Part shown: piece by piece, positions 22,757 to 31,619 of the stretch
Position numbering within the stretch: position 1 is the stretch's first letter
Layout: each line of letters begins with the position of its first letter
NCBI RefSeq assembly: GCF_023614525.1
Contig: NZ_CP097885.1
Location: forward strand, 494,501 to 558,500
Length of the DNA stretch: 64,000 bases
Reading direction: 5' to 3'
Source of the DNA: Peptoniphilus genitalis
Lineage (GTDB): Bacteria; Bacillota; Clostridia; Tissierellales; Peptoniphilaceae
Notes under the pieces: model-generated
Database searches by the model: none
Seen by the model: the letters and a program-made list of their open reading frames with translations, nothing else
What the model was told of the DNA's origin: nothing
Translations under genes and position numbers: made by a program

Positions 22757-23662
22757 TTAAACTAATTTTTTTATAAAGTCATTTACATTTTTATTTTTTT
22801 CTTCCAAATATCTTTCAAGATCTGAGATAATTTCTGCTCCTCCATTTGGATTCATAAAGTTATAAGTTCCAACTTCTACTGCAGTTGCTCCTGCCATTAA
22901 GAATTCAAGGACGTCTCTGTAGTTTGAAATTCCTCCCATGCCAATTATTGGAATATCTACATTTTTTGCAACTTGATGAAGAATCCTTAAGGCAATTGGC
23001 TTTACTGCTGGACCTGATAGACCTGCGTAAGTGTTGTCAAAGGGAATTTCTTCTCTATCTAAATCAATTGCCATGCCAAGAATTGTATTTATAAGAGAAA
23101 GACCTGTTGCACCTTCAGCTTCCACTGCCTTGGCTATGCCAACAATATCGCCAGCATTAGGAGAAAGTTTTACAAAAACTTTTTTGTTTGTAACCTTCAT
23201 AACTTCTCTAACAACTTTTGCGGCAGAGTCCTTGTCCATGCCAAAGGCCATGCCACCTTCCTTGACGTTGGGGCAAGAAATATTTAATTCAATGGCTGCA
23301 AAGTCATAGTCATTTAAAATTTCTGCTGACTCAATATATTCTTCAATGGTATTCCCACCAAGGTTGACGAAGACTTCTGTCCCAAGTTTATTCATGTCAT
23401 GGATTTTTGACTTAACAAATTCTTCAACTCCTGGGTTTTCAAGTCCTATTGAGTTTAAAATTCCTGAAGGAGTTTCCCAAATTCTTATGCCATCATTTCC
23501 CTTCTTGGGATGCCTTGTGATTCCCTTAGAAGAAATTCCCCCTAAAATTTTTGGATCGTAAAAGTCTTTAAACTCTTCTCCAAATCCATAGGTACCACTT
23601 GCCATTATTATTGGATTTTTTAATTTTATTCCTGCTAAATCTATTTCAGTCCTAGAAGTCAA
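22757..23662 (-). CDS. pyrD: dihydroorotate dehydrogenase, class 1B catalytic subunit
   Basis: A 301-residue FMN enzyme that oxidises dihydroorotate to orotate in pyrimidine synthesis. NPIIMASGTYGFG near residue 16 and ELNISCPNVKEGG (active-site Cys) near 127 are class 1B features, as is the partner PyrK encoded just upstream. The start overlaps the pyrK stop by 11 bases. Class 1B enzymes pass electrons via PyrK to NAD+, fitting an anaerobe. Confidence 0.95.
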   Translation of the reverse strand: MTSRTEIDLAGIKLKNPIIMASGTYGFGEEFKDFYDPKILGGISSKGITRHPKKGNDGIRIWETPSGILNSIGLENPGVEEFVKSKIHDMNKLGTEVFVNLGGNTIEEYIESAEILNDYDFAAIELNISCPNVKEGGMAFGMDKDSAAKVVREVMKVTNKKVFVKLSPNAGDIVGIAKAVEAEGATGLSLINTILGMAIDLDREEIPFDNTYAGLSGPAVKPIALRILHQVAKNVDIPIIGMGGISNYRDVLEFLMAGATAVEVGTYNFMNPNGGAEIISDLERYLEEKNKNVNDFIKKLV

Positions 23663-24353
23663 TTAAATCACTCCCCTTAAATATTGGTCCTTCCTTGCAT
23701 GATCTTCTTCTGCCCTTTTTTGTTTCACAAGAACATGATAGGCAGGCACCCACTCCACATCCCATTCTCTTTTCAAGAGACACATAGGTCCTTATGTCAT
23801 GAGCTTTTGCAAGTTCGACAACTTTTTTCATCATAATTTCTGGCCCACATGTGTAAATCAAATCGTGGTTTTCAAAATCAATTATATCTGTTATGAAGCC
23901 GCCTTTTTTTATCTTTATGTCGCAACTAATATCCTTAAAGGCATTTTCAAGTTCCAGCTCTTCTCTTTCTCCAATGTAAAGAGTAATTTTTGAATTTGGT
24001 TTAAGTTTTTGAATTTCCTTAATTAGATAGTGGAAGGGAGCGACTCCAACTCCACCACCAACTAGGGCAACTTCATCTACGTTGGCGTAGAAGGCATTGC
24101 CAAAGGGACCAAACAATTTTATCTCGTCGCCTGCTTGCAATTTTTCAAGTATCCTTGTCCCCTCTCCTCTCTTTTCGATGAGAAAGTCAACTCCCTCTGT
24201 GACATCATAAACTGAAATCGGTCTTGAAAGAGTTGGGTAAGAATCCCAGGCCCTTAGCATAAAAAATTGTCCTGGATAAACTTTTACATCTAGGTCTGTC
24301 CTCAGTATGAAGTAGTCCTTGCACACGTTAATATTTTCTATTATCTTTGCCAT
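23652..24353 (-). CDS. pyrK: dihydroorotate dehydrogenase electron-transfer subunit
   Basis: A 233-residue FAD and [2Fe-2S] protein that links PyrD to NAD+. FAD-binding RPISVYD, NAD-binding GGGVGVAPFHYL and the cluster motif CGVGACLSC with a further Cys near the C-terminus are visible. The Met at 24353 is chosen over one four codons upstream, since GGAGA lies directly before it and it follows the pyrI stop at 24355. Part of pyrBI-K-D. Confidence 0.95.
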   Translation of the reverse strand: MAKIIENINVCKDYFILRTDLDVKVYPGQFFMLRAWDSYPTLSRPISVYDVTEGVDFLIEKRGEGTRILEKLQAGDEIKLFGPFGNAFYANVDEVALVGGGVGVAPFHYLIKEIQKLKPNSKITLYIGEREELELENAFKDISCDIKIKKGGFITDIIDFENHDLIYTCGPEIMMKKVVELAKAHDIRTYVSLEKRMGCGVGACLSCSCETKKGRRRSCKEGPIFKGSDLIDF

Positions 24354-24354
24354 A

Positions 24355-24786
24355 TCATTCTCCATATGTGGTTACTGTATCACAATATTCGCACTTGTAT
24401 TCCTTCTTGTCTCTGTTGTATAGGAAGAACTTGTGGCCTGGTATTTCTCTTTCAGAGTTTGTGATACATCTTGGATTCTTGCAAGTTAAGACATCCTCAA
24501 CAACCTCTGGCAATTCCATGCGAATTTTTTTCACCCTTTCCCCATCTTCAATAAAGTTTACTGTTGTGTGAGGAGCAATTAGTCCTAGAACTGTGAAGTC
24601 CAAGTTGTAATCTGTTTCTATTTTTATTAGGTCCTTCTTGCCCATGGAAGTTGAGAAAATATTTTGCATAAGTACAACTGCATCAGTAACCTTGTCAAGT
24701 TCAAGAGCCTTATAAAGAACGTGCGCCCTGCCTGCTTCTATGTGGTCAAGTACAATTCCCTTTTTTATTTTTGAAACATTTATCAT
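24355..24786 (-). CDS. pyrI: aspartate carbamoyltransferase regulatory subunit
   Basis: A 143-residue protein with the N-terminal allosteric domain ([13 protein letters not shown] start) and a C-terminal zinc domain holding four Cys in the pattern CxxxxC near residue 108-113 and CEYC near 136-139. It binds nucleotides and joins PyrB trimers into the regulated holoenzyme. It overlaps pyrB by four bases. A pyrI in a Firmicute usually means the enterobacterial-like, allosteric type of the enzyme. Confidence 0.95.
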   Translation of the reverse strand: MINVSKIKKGIVLDHIEAGRAHVLYKALELDKVTDAVVLMQNIFSTSMGKKDLIKIETDYNLDFTVLGLIAPHTTVNFIEDGERVKKIRMELPEVVEDVLTCKNPRCITNSEREIPGHKFFLYNRDKKEYKCEYCDTVTTYGE

Positions 24787-25694
24787 TTTGTAGCCTCCAA
24801 AAGTTTCATGATAAGCGCCATCCTACCATACATTCCAAATTTTGTTTGCTCAAAGTAAACTGCGCGAGGGTCCTTATCCACTTCAGGAGCAATTTCATTT
24901 ACCCTTGGTAGAGGATGAAGGATAATCATGTCTTCTTTCGCATTTTTTAATTTTTCTTCAGTTAAGATGTAGTAGTCCTTTAATCTTTCATACTCGTCTG
25001 AAGAAACAAATCTTTCCTTTTGAACCCTTGACATGTAGAGGACGTCTAAGTCATCAATCACGCTTACAAGGTCCCTAGTCTCAGTGTAGTTTTCTTCGTC
25101 TATAAAGTTCTTAAAAGGATCTGGCATCTTGAGTTCCTCTGGCGAAATAAAAATAAATTTCACATTTTTATATCGATTAAGGGCTCTGACAAGAGAGTGA
25201 ATTGTCCTTCCAAATTTTAAGTCACCACAAAGTCCCACAGTCAAATTGTCAAAGGACTTTTTGTAATGCCTAATTGTTATTAAGTCTGCAAGAGTTTGAG
25301 TTGGGTGGAAGTGTCCCCCATCTCCTGCGTTAATAATTGGCATGGTCTTCACAGCTTTTGATGCCATAAGGGCTGCCCCTTCCTTTGGGTGTCGCATAGC
25401 ACAAATGTCCGCATAATTTTCTATAACCCTAATTGTGTCAAGTAGGGTCTCTCCCTTTGTCGATGAGCTTACACCTGCGTCAGAAAAACCAATTACTTGT
25501 CCTCCCAGTCTTAGCATGGCAGTCTCAAAGGATAGTCTCGTCCTAGTGGAAGGCTCAAAAAAAAGACTAGCCAATAACTTATTGTCGCAAACGTGAGAAT
25601 AATCACCTGGATTTGCGATAATGTTATCAACTAGTCTAAAAATTTCTTCGTATTCTTCAGTTGTAAAATCTAGTGGCTCAATTAAATGTTTCAT
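24783..25694 (-). CDS. pyrB: aspartate carbamoyltransferase catalytic subunit
   Basis: A 303-residue enzyme that condenses carbamoyl phosphate and aspartate. The carbamoyl-phosphate motif STRTRLSFE lies near residue 50, [14 protein letters not shown] near 130 and HPLPRVNEI near 263. The Met at 25694 is used since the GGAGG site (25700-25704) would lie inside the longer frame. First gene of pyrBI-K-D. No PyrR binding leader or attenuator is visible in the 110-base gap upstream. Confidence 0.96.
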   Translation of the reverse strand: MKHLIEPLDFTTEEYEEIFRLVDNIIANPGDYSHVCDNKLLASLFFEPSTRTRLSFETAMLRLGGQVIGFSDAGVSSSTKGETLLDTIRVIENYADICAMRHPKEGAALMASKAVKTMPIINAGDGGHFHPTQTLADLITIRHYKKSFDNLTVGLCGDLKFGRTIHSLVRALNRYKNVKFIFISPEELKMPDPFKNFIDEENYTETRDLVSVIDDLDVLYMSRVQKERFVSSDEYERLKDYYILTEEKLKNAKEDMIILHPLPRVNEIAPEVDKDPRAVYFEQTKFGMYGRMALIMKLLEATK

Positions 25695-25751
25695 CCTAAC
25701 CTCCATCTAATATTTTATCTTTTCCATATTACTTCAAATTTTTATAATTGT

Positions 25752-25782
25752 AAAGTATAATAGAAAAAATATGTTATACTTT
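25752..25782. promoter_or_regulatory. divergent promoter dyad between pyrB and the kinase gene
   Basis: AAAGTATAA (25752-25760) and TTATACTTT (25774-25782) form 9-bp perfect arms. A plus-strand promoter TTCAAA-17-TATAAT uses the left arm as its -10, while the right arm gives TATAAC/TATACT-like boxes for the pyr direction. It may be just mirrored -10 boxes or one shared operator. Confidence 0.45.
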
Positions 25783-25808
25783 AATAAATTAAAATTTAAG
25801 GAGCAATT

Positions 25809-26345
25809 ATGATTTATTTAATACTAGGACACTCTGGCTCAGGCAAGTCTACTATAAGAAATGCCTTGACTTCACACGGAATCGAAAAAATTATTACTTA
25901 CACTACAAGAAAACCAAGAATCTCTGAAGTTGATGGGATGGATTATAACTTCATTGACTCAGAGCTTTTTAAGAAGATGGACAAGGACAATTTATTTATT
26001 GGGACAACTTGCTACGTAGGCAACTACTACTCAACTTTAAAGGAAGACCTTGAAAAGAATAACAACAAGGACAAGGACTGTGTAATTGTTGTCGACAAGG
26101 AAGGCGTCATATCTATAAAAAAAGAATTTGAAAATGCCAAATCAATTTATCTAAAGTGCTCAAGGGATACTTTGAGGGACAGGATGATAAAGAGGCACGA
26201 CAATGAAAATGATATAGAAAAGAGGCTTGATGTCTTAGAAGACCTTGACCCCTACGCTGACTACATCATTGATGCCGACAGGGACATAGACTCTGTCTTT
26301 GAAGATGTCATTAGCCTAATGAAAAATATCAAGGAAGGAAAATGA
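25809..26345 (+). CDS. guanylate kinase-like protein
   Basis: A 178-residue P-loop kinase: Walker A GHSGSGKST at residues 7-15, then TTRKPRISEVDGMDYNF, the GMP-binding block of guanylate kinases. It is slightly shorter than usual Gmk (about 195-205) and the middle is diverged, so it may be the housekeeping GMP kinase or a paralogue. Ribosome site AAGGAG. It ends 60 bases before the FMN riboswitch and may be transcribed alone from the promoter at 25752. Confidence 0.75.
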   Translation: MIYLILGHSGSGKSTIRNALTSHGIEKIITYTTRKPRISEVDGMDYNFIDSELFKKMDKDNLFIGTTCYVGNYYSTLKEDLEKNNNKDKDCVIVVDKEGVISIKKEFENAKSIYLKCSRDTLRDRMIKRHDNENDIEKRLDVLEDLDPYADYIIDADRDIDSVFEDVISLMKNIKEGK

Positions 26346-26403
26346 TTTACTTTTTCTTGACAATTTAATTTCTAGTGTTATTATAAATTTATAAGTTAAT
26401 AAA

Positions 26404-26526
26404 ACTCTTCAGGGCGAGGTGCAATTCCTCACCGGCGGTAAAAGTCCGCGAGCGAAAGCTGAATTGGTGCAATTCCAATACCGACAGTATAGTCTGGATG
26501 AAAGAAGATAATTTTTTGAATTTTTT
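26404..26526 (+). promoter_or_regulatory. FMN riboswitch (RFN element)
   Basis: The conserved pieces are in order: AGGGCGAGGTGCAATTCC (26411-26428), ACCGGCGGTAAAAGTCCGCG (26431-26450), then CCGACAGTATAGTCTGGATG (26481-26500) and GAAAGAAG. FMN binding should favour the terminator at 26527-26550 and shut down the rib operon. Confidence 0.98.
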
Positions 26527-26550
26527 GAGCCCTGCATGGGCTCTTTTTTT
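26527..26550 (+). terminator. riboswitch-controlled terminator before ribD
   Basis: GAGCCC (26527-26532) and GGGCTC (26538-26543) with a 5-base loop, then seven T. It is the expression platform of the FMN riboswitch. Confidence 0.95.
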
Positions 26551-26562
26551 ATAGGTGATTTA

Positions 26563-27678
26563 ATGTATTTAGAAGATTTTAACGATATCTTTTACATGGA
26601 ACGTGCCCTTGAAATTGCAAGAGAGGGAACTGGCAAGACAAAGACCAACCCCCTTGTTGGCTGCGTAATTGTAAAAGATGACAAGATAATTGGCCAAGGC
26701 GCCCACCTAAAGTTTGGCGAAAACCATGCAGAAGTAAATGCCATCCTAGATGCCAAATCTCGTGGCGAAGACATAAGAGGTGCAACCCTTTATGTAAACC
26801 TTGAGCCCTGCTCCCACTATGGGAAGACTCCTCCCTGCGCTGAGAGAATTGTAAAGGAAGGAATAAGAAGAGTTGTCATTGGAACAGCCGACCCCTTTGA
26901 AAAAGTTTCTGGCAGGGGAATAAAAATTTTGGAAGATGCAGGCATCTCTGTTACAGAAGGCCTTTGCGAAGAAGAATGTTTAAACCTAAATGAAAGATTC
27001 TTCACTTACTTAAAAAATAAGAGACCCTTTGTGGTCCTAAAGGCTGGCATGTCCCTTGATGGAAAAATTGCAACAGAGACTGGCGAGTCCCAGTGGATCA
27101 CATCAGAATTTTCACGATCCCACGGTCATGAACTTAGGGGTCAACTTGATGCAATAATGGTTGGGATTGGAACAGTCCTTGCAGATAATCCTAGTCTTAA
27201 CACCCGTCATGGCAAATATAAAAATAATCCCATAAGGATTATCACAGATTCAAGTTTGAGGATTCCCCTTGATGCAAAGGTCCTAAGAGATGACTTAGAT
27301 TCAATCGCAATAATAGCAACAACAGAATCCTGCGACAAGGATAAGTTAGAAAAATTAAAGTCTATGAAAAATGTTGAAGTCATAATTTGTAAGGACAAAG
27401 ACAAGAAGGTTGACCTCAAAGACCTTATGGAAAAATTAAAGGACTACGACATCTCTTCTATCCTACTTGAAGGTGGAAGAACATTGAATGCAGAAATGCT
27501 AAAAAATAACTTAGTTGATAAATTTTACTTCTTCATAGCCCCAATCCTCCTTGGGTCCAAGGGAATACCTGCCATAGGTGATCTTGAAATAGACCAGCTT
27601 AAGGATGCAATTAGGATTAAGGACATGAAGTGCGAAAAATTATTTGATGACATACTAGTCACTGGAAGGTGTGATTAA
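26563..27678 (+). CDS. ribD: bifunctional riboflavin deaminase/reductase
   Basis: A 371-residue two-domain enzyme for the second and third steps of riboflavin synthesis. The N-terminal deaminase has zinc motifs HAEVNAI and PCSHYGKTPPCAERI; the C-terminal reductase begins near residue 145 (RPFVVLKAGMSLDGKIA) and has LLEGGRTLNAEM. The Met at 26563 follows AGGTGA; an upstream in-frame Met at 26536 lies in the terminator and is rejected. First gene of the rib operon under the FMN riboswitch. Confidence 0.96.
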   Translation: MYLEDFNDIFYMERALEIAREGTGKTKTNPLVGCVIVKDDKIIGQGAHLKFGENHAEVNAILDAKSRGEDIRGATLYVNLEPCSHYGKTPPCAERIVKEGIRRVVIGTADPFEKVSGRGIKILEDAGISVTEGLCEEECLNLNERFFTYLKNKRPFVVLKAGMSLDGKIATETGESQWITSEFSRSHGHELRGQLDAIMVGIGTVLADNPSLNTRHGKYKNNPIRIITDSSLRIPLDAKVLRDDLDSIAIIATTESCDKDKLEKLKSMKNVEVIICKDKDKKVDLKDLMEKLKDYDISSILLEGGRTLNAEMLKNNLVDKFYFFIAPILLGSKGIPAIGDLEIDQLKDAIRIKDMKCEKLFDDILVTGRCD

Positions 27679-28315
27679 AATTTTCACAGGAATTATAGAA
27701 GAAATTGGCAGCCTATCTGATATTAAAAAAGAAAGCGACCTTTTCAGCTTGAGAGTTTCCTGCAAAAAAGTTTTGGAGGGAACAAAGAAAGGCGATTCTA
27801 TTGCAACAAATGGCGTTTGCCTCACAGTCACAGACTTAGGCGAGGACTTTTACAAGGCTGATGTAATGGTAGAGACAATAAAGTCCACAACTTTTAAAAA
27901 TTTAAAAAGAGGAGAAAAGCTAAATCTTGAAAGAGCCCTGAGTCCTTCAAAGAGACTTGACGGCCACATAGTCCAAGGCCATGTTGACGGACTTGGCGAA
28001 ATAATTTCTATCCTCAACCATGGAAATGAAATTGTCTACAGGATAAAGTTTGACTCTGATAATTTTAAATATATTGCCCCCAAGGGGTCCATTTCCCTTG
28101 ACGGAATAAGTCTTACTGTCTCAAGGGTTGGAGAAAAATATTTTGAAGTTTCAATTATTCCAACAACTATTAGGGACACCAATCTTATAAATAAAAAAGT
28201 TGGAGACATGATTAATATTGAGACCGACATCATTGGTCGCTATGTCTACAATTTTGTAAATGCAAAAAGTGAAAGCAAAATTACTGAATCATTTTTATTA
28301 GAAAATGGTTTTTAA
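27671..28315 (+). CDS. ribE: riboflavin synthase alpha subunit
   Basis: A 214-residue protein made of two similar lumazine-binding barrels, each opening with a FTGIIEEIG- or [11 protein letters not shown]-type block; it dismutates dimethyl-ribityl-lumazine to riboflavin. The start is GTG at 27671, overlapping ribD by eight bases, as no ATG is available before the FTGII motif. It is therefore probably translated by coupling. Next gene is ribBA. Confidence 0.95.
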   Translation: MIKIFTGIIEEIGSLSDIKKESDLFSLRVSCKKVLEGTKKGDSIATNGVCLTVTDLGEDFYKADVMVETIKSTTFKNLKRGEKLNLERALSPSKRLDGHIVQGHVDGLGEIISILNHGNEIVYRIKFDSDNFKYIAPKGSISLDGISLTVSRVGEKYFEVSIIPTTIRDTNLINKKVGDMINIETDIIGRYVYNFVNAKSESKITESFLLENGF

Positions 28316-28331
28316 ATTGAGAGGAGATAAA

Positions 28332-29543
28332 ATGAAAGTTAATTCTATTGAAGAAGTTGTTGAAGCTCTTAAAAAGGGCGAAATCATTATAGTAACTGAC
28401 GAGCCAGACAGAGAAAACGAAGGTGACATGATTCAGGCAGCAGAGTTTGCCACTGGCGAAAGTCTAAATACCATGGCTTCCCTTGCCAAGGGCCTAATCT
28501 GTATGCCAATGTCTAGGGAATACGCAGAAAAGTTAAAATTAAATCAAATGGTGGCAGACAATACTGATAACCACGAAACTGCCTTTACAGTTTCCGTTGA
28601 CCACGTAGATACAACTACAGGAATCTCAGCTTGGGAGAGAGCCCTAACTGCCAACAAACTTGCAGAAGATGATGCAAAGCCAGAAGACTTTAGAAGACCT
28701 GGTCACATGTTCCCCCTTGTTGCAAAAAAAGATGGAATTTTTGTGAGACGTGGCCACACTGAAGCAACTGTTGACCTTTTGAAGATTGCTGGACTCAAAG
28801 AAGTTGGCCTCTGCTGTGAAATCATGCAAGATGATGGTCACATGATGCGTGGCGAAGACCTCTTTAAACTTGCCCAAGAGCTTAACATGAAGATAACAAC
28901 AACTGAAGAGCTCCTTCTTTATAGGAAGAGACACGAAAAAATCGTAGAAAAAGTTGCTGAGGCAAAACTTCCAACAAGGTTTGGAGACTTTAGGGCCCAC
29001 GCCTACATCGACAAGGTAACTGGCGAACACCACATTGCCCTTGTCAAGGGAGAAATTGGTGACGGCATGGACGTCCTAACAAGAGTCCACTCTGAATGTC
29101 TAACTGGCGATTGCTTCGGATCTTCAAGATGCGACTGTGGCAACCAACTCCACCTTGCCATGAACCAAATTGACAAGGAAGGCAGAGGCATCCTCCTCTA
29201 CATGCGTCAGGAAGGTCGTGGAATTGGGCTTGTAAATAAGATCAGAGCCTATGCCCTTCAAGACCAAGGCATGGATACAGTTGAGGCAAACTTGGCTCTA
29301 GGTTTCCCAGAAGATGCAAGAGATTATGCAACTGGTGCTCAAATTCTTCAGGACCTTGGTGTTAAAGAGTTAAGGCTTCTTACAAACAATCCAGACAAGG
29401 TCTATTCACTTCAAGAGTTTGGCATGATTATAAAGGAAAGAGTTCCAATAGAAGTTCACTCAACAAAACACGACGAGTTCTATTTGAGGACTAAGGCAGA
29501 AAAGATGAACCACATCTTATCAGAATTTAATACAAACAAATAA
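28332..29543 (+). CDS. ribBA: dihydroxybutanone-phosphate synthase / GTP cyclohydrolase II
   Basis: A 403-residue fusion. The N-terminal DHBP synthase has [10 protein letters not shown] near residue 26; the C-terminal cyclohydrolase II has the zinc Cys set in [17 protein letters not shown] and the [10 protein letters not shown] block. It supplies both precursors of riboflavin. The Met at 28332 follows GAGGAGA; a more upstream Met at 28305 is rejected because it leaves that site inside the gene. Confidence 0.96.
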   Translation: MKVNSIEEVVEALKKGEIIIVTDEPDRENEGDMIQAAEFATGESLNTMASLAKGLICMPMSREYAEKLKLNQMVADNTDNHETAFTVSVDHVDTTTGISAWERALTANKLAEDDAKPEDFRRPGHMFPLVAKKDGIFVRRGHTEATVDLLKIAGLKEVGLCCEIMQDDGHMMRGEDLFKLAQELNMKITTTEELLLYRKRHEKIVEKVAEAKLPTRFGDFRAHAYIDKVTGEHHIALVKGEIGDGMDVLTRVHSECLTGDCFGSSRCDCGNQLHLAMNQIDKEGRGILLYMRQEGRGIGLVNKIRAYALQDQGMDTVEANLALGFPEDARDYATGAQILQDLGVKELRLLTNNPDKVYSLQEFGMIIKERVPIEVHSTKHDEFYLRTKAEKMNHILSEFNTNK

Positions 29544-29586
29544 TTAGTAAATTAAAAATAAAATTTAAAATAAAATTGGAGGAATT

Positions 29587-30054
29587 ATGAAAGTTTACAG
29601 TGCAAATTTACAATCACAAGGAAAGAAATACGCAATAGTTTTAGCAAGATTTAACGAATTTATAGTTTCAAAGTTATTGGATGGCTGTCTCGATGGACTA
29701 AAGAGGCATGGAGTTAAGGAGGAAGAAATCGAAGTGATTTGGGTACCAGGATCCTTTGAAATTCCACTAGCTTCAAAGGCCCTTGCTCAAAGCAAAAAAT
29801 ACGACGCAGTTATTGCCCTAGGCGCAGTTATAAGAGGAGCAACTACCCACTACGAACTTGTATCAGCTGAAGTTGCCAAGGGAATCGCATCATCTTCACT
29901 TGATACTGGAGTGCCAATTATCTTTGGAGTTATAACAACAGAAAATATAGAACAAGCTATTGAAAGAGCAGGTACAAAGGCTGGCAACAAGGGCTTCGAT
30001 GCTGCAACAGCTGCTATTGAAATGGCAAACCTTCTTGGTGAGATTCGTGGATAA
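29587..30054 (+). CDS. ribH: 6,7-dimethyl-8-ribityllumazine synthase
   Basis: A 155-residue protein with the typical blocks [27 protein letters not shown] and [12 protein letters not shown]; it joins the ribityl pyrimidine with dihydroxybutanone phosphate. Such enzymes form pentamers or 60-mers. Ribosome site TGGAGG. Its end overlaps the start of a HAD phosphatase gene. Confidence 0.97.
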   Translation: MKVYSANLQSQGKKYAIVLARFNEFIVSKLLDGCLDGLKRHGVKEEEIEVIWVPGSFEIPLASKALAQSKKYDAVIALGAVIRGATTHYELVSAEVAKGIASSSLDTGVPIIFGVITTENIEQAIERAGTKAGNKGFDAATAAIEMANLLGEIRG

Positions 30055-30721
30055 GAATTCTATAAGGGAAGATTTGAAAAATGTCAAAAGCATAATTTTT
30101 GACTTTGACGGAACCCTCCACAACACCATAAAAATTTACTATCCTGCCTTTTCGGAAGGAGTAAAAATTTTAAAGGACCATGGATATGCAAAGGACTTTG
30201 AACTTTCTGAAGAAAATGTAAAAAGATTTTTGGGAGAGAAGCCAAACTTTGCCTATGATCTTTTAGCAAAAGATGCTGATGAAGACTTTAAATTAAAAGT
30301 CATGACCCATGTTGGTCAAAAGATGGACGAAAATATAAAAAATAGGGTTGGCAAGCTCTATGACGGAACAGAGGAAGTCTTGGAAAAACTTTCAAAGACC
30401 TACGACCTCTACATCCTCTCCAATTGTCGTGAGTCCTACCTGGACCAAGCCCTTGATATCTATGGAATAAAAAAATATTTCAAAAGATATTACGCAGCAG
30501 AAATTTTTAACTTCATCCCAAAGGACGAAATCATAAGACAGGAGATAAAAAATCTTAGAGAAGAAATTATCTTTGTTGGCGACAGACACCACGACATGGA
30601 CGCAGCCCACAAAAATAATATTAAGAGCATTTTTTGCACCTATGGCTTTGGCCCAGCAGATGAAGGCAAGGATGCAACTTATAAAATTGATTCCATTAAA
30701 GAAATTTTAGAAATCCTATAA
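30047..30721 (+). CDS. HAD-superfamily phosphatase in the rib operon
   Basis: A 224-residue HAD hydrolase with motif [10 protein letters not shown], motif II LSNCRES, a Lys in FIPKDE and motif [13 protein letters not shown]. The GTG at 30047 overlaps the ribH stop (30052-30054) and follows GGTGA, so it is coupled to ribH; longer frames inside ribH are rejected. The rib pathway needs a phosphatase for the ribitylamino-uracil phosphate, a role filled by HAD enzymes elsewhere, so position makes this a good candidate. Phosphoglycolate-type activity is the alternative. Confidence 0.75.
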   Translation: MDKNSIREDLKNVKSIIFDFDGTLHNTIKIYYPAFSEGVKILKDHGYAKDFELSEENVKRFLGEKPNFAYDLLAKDADEDFKLKVMTHVGQKMDENIKNRVGKLYDGTEEVLEKLSKTYDLYILSNCRESYLDQALDIYGIKKYFKRYYAAEIFNFIPKDEIIRQEIKNLREEIIFVGDRHHDMDAAHKNNIKSIFCTYGFGPADEGKDATYKIDSIKEILEIL

Positions 30722-30836
30722 TTCATTAAAAATGAAATCGTGAAAACTTATTTTATAGCAAGAAAAAATTTTAAAACAAATTCCGAAAAAATAAGATGAT
30801 AAAGTAAAACACAATTAAAAATATTATTAACCTAAC

Positions 30837-30865
30837 AAAAAGGAGGACTGCGACGTCCTCCTTTT
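30837..30865. terminator. terminator of the rib operon
   Basis: AAAAAGGAGGAC and GTCCTCCTTTTT pair perfectly around a 5-base loop. It can work in both directions. The following 140 bases to 31006 are AT-rich without visible genes. Confidence 0.92.
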
Positions 30866-31006
30866 TAATCCGTTAAATAAAGCTTCTGATAAACAAACCA
30901 AAATATATTTTTTATCTACATACAACATACATTTTATAATCGTTTTAAGATTTATTAATACATTAGAACCTTTTTTTCAATTTAATTCCCTAATTTAATA
31001 AATATA

Positions 31007-31363
31007 TTAAACTTTTAATTTGATTTTAATAAGATAAATTGAAGAAAGTATCAATATAATAGAAAAAATTAGACTTCTCGAATGTATATCATTGAATTCT
31101 TGAATTAATACTAAACTAAAAGTATAAACAGCACCAGCTATAATAAAGAAAACTTCATTATTTGAAAACTTAATATTATCTTTAAACATAGCTTTAAATA
31201 TTTTTACAAAACCAACAACTATAAATACATAATATACAATATCCATTACAGCCATCAATGCTTTATTTCCAGAATATAAGTATAATTTAGTTCCCAAATA
31301 ACTGAATAGTAAAGCAATTAAAGAAATTAAAAGTATATTCTTTATATCTAATTCTTTCTTCAT
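31007..31363 (-). CDS. small four-helix membrane protein, unknown
   Basis: A 118-residue protein with four hydrophobic segments and no recognised motif. The Met at 31363 is chosen since AGGAGG lies directly upstream, while a longer in-frame start 16 codons up has none. Codon use is very AT-rich. It stands alone between the rib terminator and the intron remnant. It could be of recent arrival; function unknown. Confidence 0.65.
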   Translation of the reverse strand: MKKELDIKNILLISLIALLFSYLGTKLYLYSGNKALMAVMDIVYYVFIVVGFVKIFKAMFKDNIKFSNNEVFFIIAGAVYTFSLVLIQEFNDIHSRSLIFSIILILSSIYLIKIKLKV

Positions 31364-31473
31364 ATTAATCCTCCTATAATATAAAATTATTTTAATTGTA
31401 TCATACAACAAATTATTTTTAAGTCAATGAATATAAAATATTTTATGATATCGTTATCATCTTATTATACCAA

Positions 31474-31552
31474 ATCGAGTAGGAGGTAGATGATTAATTC
31501 ATCTACCTCCTCTCACACCACCGTACGTACGATTCCGTATACAGCGGTTCTA
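31474..31552 (-). mobile_element. group II intron 3' remnant (domains V and VI)
   Basis: On the minus strand GAACCGCTGTATACGG (31550-31535), CGTACGTACGGTGGTG and GAGAGG form the domain V type hairpin, and a domain VI hairpin (arms GGAGGTAGATGA / TCATCTACCTCC at 31481-31509) ends in CTACTCGAT at 31482-31474, the usual 3' boundary of bacterial group II introns. No reverse transcriptase frame or 5' half is present. Domain VI pairs without an evident bulged A, so the copy is probably dead; it may act as a terminator. Confidence 0.75.
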
Positions 31553-31619
31553 CAGCTTAATATGAAGTTTATTGTAATAGCTGACTAGATATATATAGCC
31601 CCTTTCAACTATTCTTTTA

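Noticed and set aside
29960-30046. Longer HAD protein starting inside ribH
   Set aside because: The added 29 residues do not look like a HAD N-terminus, and a GTG with a ribosome site lies at the ribH stop.
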